Shown: positions 1 through 8,884, counted from the stretch's first letter. The stretch: 64,000 bases of DNA from Acinetobacter kanungonis (GCF_009939195.1 NZ_JAACKC010000004.1:1-64000), one strand, 5' to 3'. Notes: a model not told the origin generated them from the sequence alone. Numbers and translations are program-made.

Positions 1-337
1 AATGAGACCAGAGGACATACATCCAGTCCTGTAATATTTCACTATCCATAGCTCGAATATCAAGAATAATGCGCTGAAAAGCTCTTGCTGCATTATCTGT
101 AATCTGACAAACAACACCTTTACGATGAACTCGCTCTTTTATCGAAAAATCATTCATGTACTGGGAAATCAACTCCTCTCTCTGTTTTTGAGTCAGTTTC
201 TTTGTGGGTATTGATTTCAACATTACTCGAACTGTTTCTGTATCCCCATTCATCCAAGCACCAAATTGACGAAACCAGTCTTCGGTACTGAATCTTGCCC
301 AATCTGTAGATTGTAAAATTGTCACTGCTGCATTCAT
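1..337 (-). CDS. Prophage-type hypothetical protein (3' end outside window)
   Basis: An open frame of 112 codons starts at the ATG at 335-337 and runs off the left edge without a stop. It begins MNAAVTILQSTDWARFSTED and is rich in charged and aromatic residues. A GAGGAT ribosome binding site lies 8 bases upstream of the ATG. It starts just after the end of the decayed DUF1064 gene, as in a compact phage early operon. I do not recognise a domain. Position after a DUF1064-type gene is where lambdoid phages often place late-regulation genes, but nothing in the sequence shows that role. Its frame is intact while its neighbours are broken. Confidence 0.6.
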   Translation of the reverse strand, partial: MNAAVTILQSTDWARFSTEDWFRQFGAWMNGDTETVRVMLKSIPTKKLTQKQREELISQYMNDFSIKERVHRKGVVCQITDNAARAFQRIILDIRAMDSEILQDWMYVLWSH

Positions 338-346
338 GCCCTATCC

Positions 347-754
347 TCAAACTTCTCTTACGTCTATGTTGTGCACTGTTTTCATCAAGTGTCTCTTGTT
401 GCGATAACTCGCTAATTTTCTTGTCGCTACTGACTTCACATCCTCCACTAAAAACTCTCCAGTACTGCGGTAATACGTGAAATCAGCAAAATATCGTAAT
501 GCTGGTTTTGCCCTTTTCTACCCCTCAATCTTTATCTTCGGTGCCAATTCAAATTTAGTATGGTACTTTAGGTCTCGGATCTCACCACGTTGCTGCATTG
601 CTTTAAGTTCGATGTACCGTTGAAGCTCTTTCTTGCTATCAAAGGTCATTCCATCTAACTCAACCTTCATGGCTTTATATTTGTTTCCTTTACTCCTTGC
701 TTGCTTTGGTTTCGGGAACATTTCGCGGTACTGAGCAACACTGATTGAAATCAT
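347..754 (-). pseudogene. DUF1064-type phage protein, interrupted by a TAG stop
   Basis: The frame starts at ATG 752-754 and reads 78 codons with the DUF1064 N-terminal pattern (KYKAMKVELDGMTFDSKKEL), then meets TAG at 518-520. In the same frame beyond the stop the DUF1064 C-terminal pattern continues (YFADFTYYRSTGEFLVEDVK) to TGA at 347-349. The gene is therefore 135 residues plus one internal nonsense codon. DUF1064 proteins are small nuclease-like phage proteins of the replication/recombination region. The start overlaps the stop of the upstream gene by ATGA. A sequencing error is possible, but nearby genes are also broken, so decay is likelier. Confidence 0.75.
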
Positions 755-1026
755 TCAGACACTCCAAACCATCCAACTAATTCTTGGAGTCGCCCCCACT
801 TAATAAATCCATCGTAATCACGATTGTGAATACAGATTAAATCTGTAACTTCACTGGATTTATCTTTATGACCCAACCCTATAGATTCATGACCTTGACC
901 AATACATGTGGCAGTTAAAAATCTACCTCCAGACAGCTCAAGGGCCATGTTGTTCCCAATAGTAAAATGAGGAACTTCTTTAAAGCCTAAAAGCTCGAAG
1001 TCATCTCTACTTGCAAACTCCCTCAA
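751..1026 (-). CDS. Prophage hypothetical protein, 91 aa
   Basis: An intact frame of 91 codons begins at a TTG (1024-1026) that overlaps the stop of the preceding gene, and ends in an ATGA overlap with the DUF1064 gene. Both overlaps mark a translationally coupled phage operon. The product is soluble, with a Trp-rich C-terminus (YDGFIKWGRLQELVGWFGVSE has key residues W77 and W86) and no signal peptide. I recognise no family. It is probably a relic that has not yet taken a disabling mutation, since the genes on both sides carry stops. Confidence 0.5.
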   Translation of the reverse strand: MREFASRDDFELLGFKEVPHFTIGNNMALELSGGRFLTATCIGQGHESIGLGHKDKSSEVTDLICIHNRDYDGFIKWGRLQELVGWFGVSE

Positions 1027-1301
1027 ACTTTCACCCCAAATAACTGTTTAGATTTGCCAGTCAAGTAGTAACGCTTTGCTTCTCCAAACTTTGACTTGCC
1101 TGCATACAGAAGCCCAGCCTGAACCATGCTATTCAAGTAGCGCTGAACTCATCAAATACCCTCTGTCTGCATAGCTTGTTGCTGAACCTCTGATACTGTA
1201 GCAATCCCTGTATTTTTTATCGCCAACAACACATCAACGCCTACTGATAAAACTCTGGCTTTCACTCACTTCACATTGAGTTCGATTGCTCGAATTAGCA
1301 T
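1023..1301 (-). pseudogene. HTH-like prophage protein with three in-frame stops
   Basis: Reading from ATG 1299-1301, the frame gives MLIRAIELNVK, a TGA, then VKARVLSVGVDVLLAIKNTG and on to a tandem TGA TGA at 1149-1154. After these it continues VQRYLNSMVQAGLLYAGKSK to TGA at 1023-1025. The total is 93 codons with clear coding character on both sides of every stop. The pattern of a short helix followed by VQRYLNSMVQAGLL resembles the recognition helix and wing of small winged-helix proteins; that is inference. ATG overlaps the upstream stop and the end overlaps the downstream TTG start, so it sat in the same coupled operon. Confidence 0.6.
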
Positions 1302-1507
1302 AAGTTTATTTGTTTTTGAGAGATGCTCTGTGCTTCACGTTGACGCTTAGTGGCATCCTTGTTGTTTTGAATCCATGTAAACCATTTCACCAACCATAGG
1401 CTTGGCGTATTTTTGGATTCATCACCTTTCGCTGAAACGAAATCACCGAAGCTTGTAAACATGGAAATCAATTCTTGGATCTCGATTTCAGAGAATCGCT
1501 GTTTACC
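1295..1507 (-). pseudogene. 5'-truncated phage replication-type protein
   Basis: The open frame reads KQRFSEIEIQELISMFTSFG and continues through a Trp-rich stretch (SLWLVKWFTWIQNNKDATKR) to TAA at 1295-1297. No start codon is available, because a TAG at 1508-1510 closes the frame upstream. Beyond it the minus strand looks like the antisense of a plus-strand coding remnant. The fragment probably lost its 5' part by deletion. Composition suggests a replication or DNA-binding protein; the family is not certain. Confidence 0.5.
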
Positions 1508-1519
1508 CTACTCAACAAA

Positions 1520-1680
1520 ATCATTTTGAATCGGATACACCTTTCTCTGCCCCCGCTTTTGATTCTTCTGGCGGTACCATGAAACGATATTTGGCAGAAG
1601 ATATTGAAGCGTGGGAACAGAAGTGCCAAAACTCTGCACAATATAAGAAAGAAGTTGAGCGCTCAGTAAAACCTATATAA
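1520..1680 (+). pseudogene. C-terminal remnant of an AlpA/excisionase-like protein
   Basis: The plus frame ending in TAA 1678-1680 reads DTPFSAPAFDSSGGTMKRYL and then AEDIEAWEQKCQNSAQYKKE. The layout FPxP ... RYLxxDIxxW is typical of the second half of AlpA/MerR-like phage excisionases (established knowledge of that fold). An internal ATG lies at 1579-1581, but the family-like part begins upstream of it and has no start. The minus strand across the same bases is also open but Leu/Ser-rich, as expected for an antisense shadow. It probably marks the integration-end side of the former prophage. Confidence 0.4.
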
Positions 1681-1807
1681 ATAGTAGTGATGCTGAAAAT
1701 CATGAAACTCAATGGTTTTAATGGATATTTATGATTGTCCGTATATACCCCTTGCTATATACTTGGGCAAATTTGAGGGCTTGCGCAATAGCATGGAAAT
1801 TTTAATT

Positions 1808-1826
1808 GTGTACAGATTGGTGTACA
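1808..1826. promoter_or_regulatory. Direct repeat GTGTACA x2 upstream of lysC
   Basis: GTGTACA occurs at 1808-1814 and again at 1820-1826, a 12-base period (about one helical turn). Each copy contains the palindrome TGTACA. It lies 63-81 bases before the lysC start, inside the probable promoter region. It could be an operator or chance; no regulator is identified. Confidence 0.2.
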
Positions 1827-1888
1827 TAATCTAAATTCAGAAAAGCAAGAACAAACTTTACCTGTTTAATATTAAGGGTTTAGGTAAG

Positions 1889-3169
1889 ATGGCATTAATC
1901 GTTCAAAAATATGGCGGTACTTCTATGGGTACCCCCGAGCGCATTTTAAATGTTGCTCGTCGTGTGAAGCGCTGGCATGACCACGGCCACAAGGTAGTGG
2001 TTGTCGTATCAGCAATGAGTGGTGAAACAAACCGCTTATTAGCTCTCGCGAAAGCCATTACGGACACCCCTGACCCACGCGAACTTGACCAAATGGTTTC
2101 AACGGGTGAACAAGTAACGATTTCCATGTTAGCGATGGCGCTCAATTCAATTGGCGTTGAAGCTAAGTCACTCACGGGTCGCCAAGTTGGTATTAAAACG
2201 GACAGTGCGTTTACCAAAGCACGTATTGAATCGATTGATACTGACGTAATGACTGAGCACTTAGATGCAGGTCGTGTCATTGTCGTTGCTGGTTTCCAAG
2301 GCTTTGATGCCGATGGCAACACCACAACTTTAGGCCGTGGTGGCTCAGATACTTCTGGGGTAGCACTGGCAGCTGCGCTGAAAGCAGATGAATGCCAAAT
2401 CTATACTGATGTAGATGGCGTTTATACCACTGACCCACGCGTTGCACCAAAAGCGAAAAAAGTTGACCGTATCTCTTTTGAAGAAATGCTAGAAATGGCA
2501 TCTTTAGGCTCAAAAGTTTTACAAATCCGCTCTGTTGAATTCGCTGGTAAATATCAAGTTCCTCTACGCGTATTATCAAGTTTTGATAATGACGATGATG
2601 GTGCATTTGATGAAGATTTCAAACAAAACGTAGGCACATTAATTACGACTGAGGCAGAAGACGATATGGAACAACCAATCATTGCAGGTATTGCATTTAA
2701 CCGCGACGAAGCAAAACTCACTATCTTGGGTGTTCCTGATGAACCAGGAATCGCATCTAAAATCTTATCGCCTATCAGCAATGCCAACATCGAAGTGGAT
2801 ATGATTATCCAAAACGTAGAAGAAGATGGTACGACTGATTTTACTTTTACAGTAAACCGTACTGACTTGGCTAAAGCAAAAGCAATTTTAGAGCAAACAG
2901 CAAGCAGCATTGAAGGCTGTGAAGTTGTAACTCGTGATGATATCGTTAAAGTTTCAATCGTGGGTGTAGGTATGCGCTCACATGCAGGTGTAGCGAGCAA
3001 AATGTTCACTGCATTGGCAGATGAAAGCATTAATATTTTGATGATTTCAACATCAGAAATTAAGATTTCTGTACTGATTGAAGAAAACTATTTAGAGCTT
3101 GCAGTGCGTTGTTTACACACAGCATTTGGCTTAGACCGTGAACACGGTGAATCAAGCGCGCGTGCTTAA
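1889..3169 (+). CDS. lysC: Aspartate kinase
   Basis: Phosphorylates aspartate to 4-phospho-aspartate, the first step to lysine, threonine, methionine and diaminopimelate for the cell wall. The 426-residue protein opens with the kinase signature KYGGTSMGT at residues 7-15. It has an amino acid kinase domain to about residue 250, then two ACT domains at roughly 270-340 and 345-420 that bind the feedback effector. Length and domain order match the monofunctional LysC of pseudomonads and Acinetobacter. An AGGTAAG ribosome binding site precedes the ATG. csrA follows after a long hairpin, which is the usual gammaproteobacterial order. The upstream flank is prophage debris, so the ancestral upstream neighbour is displaced or outside the window. 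Confidence 0.97.
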   Translation: MALIVQKYGGTSMGTPERILNVARRVKRWHDHGHKVVVVVSAMSGETNRLLALAKAITDTPDPRELDQMVSTGEQVTISMLAMALNSIGVEAKSLTGRQVGIKTDSAFTKARIESIDTDVMTEHLDAGRVIVVAGFQGFDADGNTTTLGRGGSDTSGVALAAALKADECQIYTDVDGVYTTDPRVAPKAKKVDRISFEEMLEMASLGSKVLQIRSVEFAGKYQVPLRVLSSFDNDDDGAFDEDFKQNVGTLITTEAEDDMEQPIIAGIAFNRDEAKLTILGVPDEPGIASKILSPISNANIEVDMIIQNVEEDGTTDFTFTVNRTDLAKAKAILEQTASSIEGCEVVTRDDIVKVSIVGVGMRSHAGVASKMFTALADESINILMISTSEIKISVLIEENYLELAVRCLHTAFGLDREHGESSARA

Positions 3170-3223
3170 TTCGGAAAGTTGAAAATTTTTCAATAGATAA
3201 TTTTTCAAATTCCAACAAAAATA

Positions 3224-3257
3224 CAGAGCCACTATAGTTTTTTCTATAGTGGCTCTG
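3224..3257. terminator. Perfect 14-bp hairpin after lysC
   Basis: CAGAGCCACTATAG (3224-3237), a TTTTTT loop and the exact complement CTATAGTGGCTCTG (3244-3257). Only a weak TTATATT follows, so it is not a textbook intrinsic terminator. It may stabilise the lysC 3' end or end transcription in both directions. Confidence 0.6.
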
Positions 3258-3415
3258 TTATATTAGCCTAGAGGCGTTTTGGTAAATTTCCACAGAATTC
3301 TATAAGTACTCAATTTATAAGCCTATAAGTTCTGTTGAAATTTTCTTTATTACCAAGGTTGTGTTTTTTTAACTTTTTAATCAATGCAGGTTTAGCATTT
3401 TGCAAGGAGATAAAC

Positions 3416-3670
3416 ATGCTGATTCTGACCCGACGTGTCGGAGAAACATTAATGATTGGGGATCAAGTCAGTGTTACTGTGCTTGGCGTTAAAGGCAACC
3501 AAGTTCGTATTGGCGTGAATGCTCCAAAAGAAGTATCAGTTCATCGCGAAGAAATCTATCAGCGCATTCAACATGAACGTGCGATGCACGAACACCTTCA
3601 ACATCTCGATCAAGATTATCAGCCTTCATTTGAAGAAGATAATTACTCCCAGAATAACTTTAATCGTTAA
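3416..3670 (+). CDS. csrA: Carbon storage regulator CsrA
   Basis: Global post-transcriptional regulator that binds GGA motifs in mRNA leaders and blocks translation or alters stability. The chosen ATG at 3416 is preceded by AAGGAG at good spacing and gives [20 protein letters not shown], the universal CsrA N-terminus including R6 and the beta-strand core. The open frame extends 27 codons further upstream, but that part (Phe/Leu-rich) is not CsrA. The product has 84 residues; the core is about 60 and the rest is an acidic, Asn/Gln-rich tail typical of Acinetobacter CsrA. It sits between lysC and convergent rnhB. Confidence 0.97.
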   Translation: MLILTRRVGETLMIGDQVSVTVLGVKGNQVRIGVNAPKEVSVHREEIYQRIQHERAMHEHLQHLDQDYQPSFEEDNYSQNNFNR

Positions 3671-3687
3671 AATTAAACGTTATCTCC

Positions 3688-3713
3688 TAAAGCGGCTTTT
3701 CTAAGCCGCTTTA
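3688..3713. terminator. Intrinsic terminator between csrA and rnhB
   Basis: TAAAGCGGCTT (3688-3698), loop TTCT, AAGCCGCTTTA (3703-3713), followed by AAATTTTT. It lies between convergent genes and probably serves csrA. Confidence 0.8.
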
Positions 3714-3725
3714 AATTTTTAAGGC

Positions 3726-4298
3726 TTAAGCCAATTGTTCTAATGCTTTCTTTACAGGCGCATAACTACGGCGATGCTCAGCAATGACACCATGTTCGGC
3801 AATGGCTTCAAAATGTGCTTTGGTTGGATAGCCTTTATGCTTGGCAAATCCATACTGCGGATACTTCTGATCCAGCGCAACCATTTCACGATCACGCGTC
3901 ACTTTGGCCAAGATACTTGCCGCTGAGATTTCAGCATGTAGCGCATCTCCGCCAACAACAGCATCGCAGCTCACCGTTAGACCCTGAGGAATTTTATTGC
4001 CATCCACCAAGACATGCTCGGGTTGAAGGCGTAATGCTTCTACGGCACGACGCATTGCCAACAATGACGCTTGCAGAATATTAATGTCATCAATTTCTTC
4101 GTGACTGGCTTCTGCAATCGACCATGCCAAAGCCTTTTCCTGAATTTCCAAGAAAAGCTTTTCACGCTTTTTCTCAGTCAGTTTCTTGGAGTCATTTAAA
4201 CCTTCGATTAGGTTGTTGGGATCTAGGATTACGGCAGCAGCAACAACTGAACCCACCAAAGGGCCACGCCCTGCTTCATCTACACCAGCTACTCGCAT
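3726..4298 (-). CDS. rnhB: Ribonuclease HII
   Basis: Cleaves the RNA strand of RNA-DNA hybrids and starts removal of single ribonucleotides from DNA. The protein has 190 residues, normal for the family. Motif [12 protein letters not shown] at residues 6-16 supplies the paired Asp-Glu ligands; further acidic residues appear in LVDGNKIP and in the [20 protein letters not shown] block. The start ATG directly gives [12 protein letters not shown]. It is convergent with csrA and follows a terminator-separated lipoprotein gene on the same strand, so it is probably transcribed alone. Confidence 0.95.
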   Translation of the reverse strand: MRVAGVDEAGRGPLVGSVVAAAVILDPNNLIEGLNDSKKLTEKKREKLFLEIQEKALAWSIAEASHEEIDDINILQASLLAMRRAVEALRLQPEHVLVDGNKIPQGLTVSCDAVVGGDALHAEISAASILAKVTRDREMVALDQKYPQYGFAKHKGYPTKAHFEAIAEHGVIAEHRRSYAPVKKALEQLA

Positions 4299-4313
4299 GT
4301 CTTACTCTCATAA

Positions 4314-4339
4314 AAAATGGCTGAATTATCAGCCATTTT
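4314..4339 (-). terminator. Intrinsic terminator of the lipoprotein gene at 4365-4730
   Basis: On the minus strand AAAATGGCTGA, loop TAAT, TCAGCCATTTT, followed by further T residues. It separates this gene from rnhB. Confidence 0.75.
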
Positions 4340-4364
4340 AAAAATCATCATTAATCTAATCTAT

Positions 4365-4730
4365 TTAGTTTAACATTTCAGATGCACACACTGCTGAAGT
4401 TTTTGTAGTTGCTAAAGCCGCATAAGCATCTTTGGCTTTAGAGTCGATGGCAGCCAATGCTAACTGTTCTTTGGACAGCATTTTAGGCGCATTATCGCCT
4501 ACACATTTGCAGACTTCTCGTTTTTTCTTCTGCTTTTGATCTTCAGAGAGTAATTTACTACTGACTATCCAAGTTGGATTATTTTCAATTTCATCCATAC
4601 ACTTTTGGTTGGATGCCATTCGAATCACAGAAATACCATCTGAATCTGAGCCAGACATTGGGGAAGATGCACATGCCGACAACAGCACCACTCCAGATAA
4701 ACACATCAAAAATTTAAGTTTTTTCATCAT
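4365..4730 (-). CDS. Small lipoprotein with conserved cysteines, copy 1
   Basis: A 121-residue predicted lipoprotein: basic start, hydrophobic segment and lipobox LLSAC with the acylated Cys at residue 20. The mature part has a KC near the start, the pair C-K-C-V in REVCKCVGDNAP, and a last Cys near the C-terminus. This pattern is shared with the neighbour at 4862-5239, so the two are paralogs. An AAGGGTT ribosome binding site lies upstream of tandem ATG codons. Function is unknown. The even number of conserved cysteines after the lipid Cys suggests two periplasmic disulfides (inference). Confidence 0.75.
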   Translation of the reverse strand: MMKKLKFLMCLSGVVLLSACASSPMSGSDSDGISVIRMASNQKCMDEIENNPTWIVSSKLLSEDQKQKKKREVCKCVGDNAPKMLSKEQLALAAIDSKAKDAYAALATTKTSAVCASEMLN

Positions 4731-4831
4731 TATGCAACCCTTTTCTTTAGTTCATCATTTGTGAAGGTTATTTATTATTCAATTCAATATAGAGCAAATT
4801 TTGCAAAATGTACAAAAAAAATATTCAAGAA

Positions 4832-4856
4832 AAAAGCTAGGAGATCCCTAGCTTTT
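4832..4856 (-). terminator. Intrinsic terminator of the lipoprotein gene at 4862-5239
   Basis: AAAAGCTAGG (4832-4841), loop AGATC, CCTAGCTTTT (4847-4856); on the minus strand it runs into TTTTTTC. Confidence 0.8.
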
Positions 4857-4861
4857 CGCAC

Positions 4862-5239
4862 TTATTTATTGACTGCTTCAGCCACACAGCTCTGAATGGT
4901 TTTGGTTACTACATTGGTGACAATCGTTGCACGTGCAGCAGGGTCTAACGCAGCTGTCGCCAAATCGACAGTCGTTACATTTTGCGGTGCTTTGTCACTG
5001 ACACAACCACAAATATCCGTTTGAATGCTTTGCTTCTGTTCAGCTGTCATTACTTGTGTCGCCGTCTTCCATGCAGGCGTGTTATTTAATTCAGTCGTAC
5101 ATTTTGCATTAATGGCAATCTTCATGGCAGTCATGCCCACTTGCTGCGTTGTTGTTGCCGTGGTATTGGTCGTTTCAGTCGTGGCACATGCTGTAAGTGC
5201 TAAAACAACAGGAACTAAGACAGCTAAACGGTTTTTCAC
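4862..5239 (-). CDS. Small lipoprotein with conserved cysteines, copy 2
   Basis: A GTG start at 5237-5239 with AAGGGAAA upstream gives MKNRLAVLVPVVLALTAC, a clean lipoprotein signal with Cys at residue 18. The longer open frame to 5287 adds a polar, unlikely N-terminus. The mature protein is Thr-rich at first, then carries NAKC, DICGCVSDKAP and a C-terminal SCVAEAVNK. These are collinear with the cysteines of the neighbouring paralog (KC, C-x-CV, C). Function is unknown. The gene has its own terminator and sits 130 bases upstream of its paralog on the same strand, so they arose by tandem duplication but are not tightly co-transcribed. Confidence 0.75.
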   Translation of the reverse strand: MKNRLAVLVPVVLALTACATTETTNTTATTTQQVGMTAMKIAINAKCTTELNNTPAWKTATQVMTAEQKQSIQTDICGCVSDKAPQNVTTVDLATAALDPAARATIVTNVVTKTIQSCVAEAVNK

Positions 5240-5466
5240 AGGGTTTCCCTTATCTTGGTTTGAAGTAGCGCTATTGTGCCGCATCAACCCTAAATAAAAA
5301 GCCCAAATTGCTTAAAGACATTGCTCTTTGCACAAATAAAAAACAAAGACCTTTCGCTTCGGCTCAGCGTTGCAACAAATATACGCTTCGTTGCAGATTC
5401 CGCGTATTTTTGTTATTTCCAATTCAGTAAGATGATGGAAATTTCTGACCCGTTTCTTCATACTTT

Positions 5467-6021
5467 ATGAAAAATACAACACCCTATTACACGCGTACTG
5501 CTCAAGTTCTACACTGGCTCATGGCAATTATTTTTATTGCTGCATGGCTGATTGGTTTTTATAGCGGAAATTTTTTAAGCTATGAAACTGATGGCAGCTT
5601 TAAAGGCGATGTCATTACCCTACACAAAAATATTGCGACCACCATTATCTTTTTGGTCGTAATTCGTATTTTCTGGCGCTATACACATCCTGCGCCATCT
5701 TTACCTGATAGCATGTCACCAATGATGAAAGGATTGGCGCATGCTGGGCATTTGGCTTTATATTTAATGTTACTTGCCTTACCCATCACGGGCTGTTTAT
5801 TCAGTTGGAGTGCGGGTCACCCTGCCCCTGTGCTTTATCTGTTTAATCTACCGACTCTGATTGAAGAAAATTATGATGTACTCGAGATTGTAAAACCGCT
5901 GCATATCTATCTTTCTTGGGCAGCAGGCTTGTTGGTGGTTGGACATCTGGCCGCTGCCTTAAAACATCATTTTATTGATAAAGATACTGTGCTGACTAGC
6001 ATGACGCGACAGCCGAAATAA
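5467..6021 (+). CDS. Cytochrome b561 family protein
   Basis: Inner-membrane di-heme b-type cytochrome, 184 residues with four membrane helices, of the family that takes electrons from the quinol pool (E. coli CybB type). Candidate heme-ligand histidines are visible in TAQVLHWLMA (helix 1), VITLHKNIAT (helix 2), HAGHLALYLM (helix 3) and PLHIYLSWAAGLLVVGHLAA (helix 4). No strong ribosome binding site is seen before the ATG; the motif TPYYTRTAQVLHW starts immediately, supporting this start. It converges with the deaminase gene across a shared terminator. Its natural electron acceptor cannot be told from sequence. Confidence 0.9.
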   Translation: MKNTTPYYTRTAQVLHWLMAIIFIAAWLIGFYSGNFLSYETDGSFKGDVITLHKNIATTIIFLVVIRIFWRYTHPAPSLPDSMSPMMKGLAHAGHLALYLMLLALPITGCLFSWSAGHPAPVLYLFNLPTLIEENYDVLEIVKPLHIYLSWAAGLLVVGHLAAALKHHFIDKDTVLTSMTRQPK

Positions 6022-6070
6022 TTTCAAAGTTAACCTTTGACACTTCTTTTAATTCCCCATATAAATAAAA

Positions 6071-6094
6071 AAACCGCACATTATAGTGCGGTTT
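6071..6094. terminator. Bidirectional intrinsic terminator
   Basis: AAACCGCAC (6071-6079), loop ATTATA, GTGCGGTTT (6086-6094), flanked by A-run and T-run on both sides. It serves cytochrome b561 and the convergent deaminase. Confidence 0.9.
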
Positions 6095-6108
6095 TTTTCA
6101 ACCTAATT

Positions 6109-7110
<1,002 letters not shown>

Positions 7111-7128
7111 TTATCCTCAGAAAGAAAA

Positions 7129-7154
7129 AAGGGTGTAAACAAGTTTACACCCTT
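7129..7154 (-). terminator. Intrinsic terminator after the purine permease
   Basis: AAGGGTGTAAAC, loop AA, GTTTACACCCTT; on the minus strand it is followed by TTTTCTTTC. It lies between permease and deaminase genes. Confidence 0.8.
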
Positions 7155-7170
7155 AAAATTGGTGTGGGTA

Positions 7171-8493
7171 TTAACCACCAAAAAATGCAAATTTAATTGC
7201 CCAAAGCACTGCAACAATCCACACCATGTATGGAACAGTTGAAGCTTTGCCTGTACATAATTTAATTAATGCGTAGCTGATAAAGCCCATCGCAATACCA
7301 TCTGCAATTGAGTAAGCAAAAGGCATAAATACGATCGTTAAAAATGCTGGAACAGCTTCAGTAATATCATCCCATTCAATATGAGTAATACCCTGAATCA
7401 TCAACACACCCACGAATAAGAGTGCTGGTGCAGTAGCAAAACCAGGTACAGATTGCGCCAAAGGTGCTAAAAATAAACACAAGATAAATAACACGCCAAC
7501 CACAACGGCAGTTAAACCTGTACGACCACCTGCGGCAACACCCGCTGAAGATTCAATATACGGCGTAGTGGAAGATGTACCTAAGGCAGCACCAGCAACA
7601 ATCGCAGTTGAGTCAGCAAATAATGCTTTCTTCAAACGTGGTAATTTACCGTCTTGAAGTAAACCTGCACGGTGTGCGACACCAACCAAGGTACCTGTAG
7701 AGTCAAATAAGTCCACCAAGAAGAAGACAAAAATGACACCAACTAGGCTGGCCGTGAATAAACCCTCAAAGTCCATCTGTAAGAATGTTGGCGCAATTGA
7801 AGGAATTTCACCAACCACACCTTTAAACTCACTCAACCCCATAAAGGTCGAAATTGCAGTTAACACCAAAATACTGATGATAATCGCACCGCGTACTTTA
7901 AAATGATGCAACACCACAATCATTAAGAAACCAAACAAGGTTAACAATACAGTTGGTTGCTTAAGATCGCCTAAACCGACCAATGTTGCTGGATTATCAA
8001 CAATAATGCCTGAGTTCTTTAATGCAATCAGTGCCAAGAACAGACCAATACCACCACCAATTGCAAGCTTAAGTGACATTGGAATTGCGTTCACAATCGC
8101 TTCACGGATTTTAAACATGCTAATGGCAATGAAGATTAAGCCAGACATAAAGACCGCAGCCAAAGCCGTTTGCCATGGCACGCCCATCCCCATACACACT
8201 GAATAGGTAAAATAGGCGTTAAGTCCCATACCAGGTGCTAAAGCAATTGGATAGTTCGCAATAATCCCCATCACTAAACAGCCAATAGCTGCAGCAAGAC
8301 AGGTTGCGACAAAGACAGCTCCATGATCCATCCCTGTTTCGGATAAAATCATTGGATTAACAATAATGATGTAACACATGGTTAAAAAGGTGGTTACACC
8401 TGCAAGTACTTCAGTACGGAATGTCGTCTTGTTTTCGCTTAACTTAAATAAGCGCTCAAGCACATTTTCTGAAGCTGGATTAGGAGTCGTCAT
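7171..8493 (-). CDS. NCS2/AzgA-family purine permease
   Basis: A 440-residue inner-membrane transporter with about 12-14 hydrophobic helices, importing purine bases with protons. The AzgA branch is recognisable from the N-terminal RTEVLAGVTTFLTMCYIIIV, the substrate-site segment ALAPGMGLNAYFTYSV and the second half GTSSTTPYIESSAGVAAGGR. E. coli relatives are the adenine (AdeP/AdeQ) and guanine/hypoxanthine (GhxP/GhxQ) permeases; sequence alone does not decide between them. The next gene is a probable adenine deaminase, which favours adenine or hypoxanthine. The 390-base upstream gap holds a possible leader or small RNA. Confidence 0.92.
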   Translation of the reverse strand: MTTPNPASENVLERLFKLSENKTTFRTEVLAGVTTFLTMCYIIIVNPMILSETGMDHGAVFVATCLAAAIGCLVMGIIANYPIALAPGMGLNAYFTYSVCMGMGVPWQTALAAVFMSGLIFIAISMFKIREAIVNAIPMSLKLAIGGGIGLFLALIALKNSGIIVDNPATLVGLGDLKQPTVLLTLFGFLMIVVLHHFKVRGAIIISILVLTAISTFMGLSEFKGVVGEIPSIAPTFLQMDFEGLFTASLVGVIFVFFLVDLFDSTGTLVGVAHRAGLLQDGKLPRLKKALFADSTAIVAGAALGTSSTTPYIESSAGVAAGGRTGLTAVVVGVLFILCLFLAPLAQSVPGFATAPALLFVGVLMIQGITHIEWDDITEAVPAFLTIVFMPFAYSIADGIAMGFISYALIKLCTGKASTVPYMVWIVAVLWAIKFAFFGG

Positions 8494-8671
8494 GACCTAG
8501 CCCCTGTAAAAAAACATGATGCTAAAATTCGAGCTTAGGCTAAAAAATAAACTTTTCGCCATTTAAATATCGAAATTTAAAGCAATGGGTATGCCAAATA
8601 TCTGATGCTTTTTTCTAAGCTAAATATGGGAGTCCATGACATGAAACATGGAATACAGCCAATGAGTAAAC

Positions 8672-8773
8672 GAAAAAAGCTGCATATAATATGCAGCCTT
8701 ACCATTTATACTCTTTAAATCAATAACTTAAATAAAAAACATAAACATTTCATTGAATTCGATCGGAATTATA
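8672..8773 (-). ncRNA. Candidate small RNA or attenuated leader
   Basis: On the minus strand an extended -10 element TGTTATAAT (TATAAT at 8768-8773) lies about 90 bases before an intrinsic terminator: GCTGCATA, loop, TATGCAGC (8679-8697), then TTTTTT. No gene of normal size lies between, only a possible 12-codon peptide. The unit sits between a small membrane-protein gene and the purine permease gene, 180 bases before the latter. It may be an independent small RNA, the terminator of the upstream gene, or an attenuator. No purine-riboswitch consensus was found. Confidence 0.35.
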
Positions 8774-8884
8774 ACATATTGATTTTCTCATTGTTTCTAG
8801 ATTTTTTGAACTACAGAGACTTAGCGCTCAAAAATTGAGAAAAAGTAAATTTAAATCTTTAATTACAAAAATGAATTCATACAG

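Noticed and set aside
150..350. Minus-strand ORF of 66 aa overlapping the first prophage gene
   Set aside because: It is a shadow: another minus frame across the same bases has a better start, ribosome binding site and protein-like composition.
1521..1712. Minus-strand ORF of 63 aa starting MSFMIFSITT
   Set aside because: It is Ser/Phe-rich and antisense to the plus-strand excisionase-like remnant; no ribosome binding site.
8494..8671. Possible purine riboswitch upstream of the permease
   Set aside because: The conserved purine-riboswitch core was not found on the minus strand, and the only strong stem is the terminator at 8679-8697.
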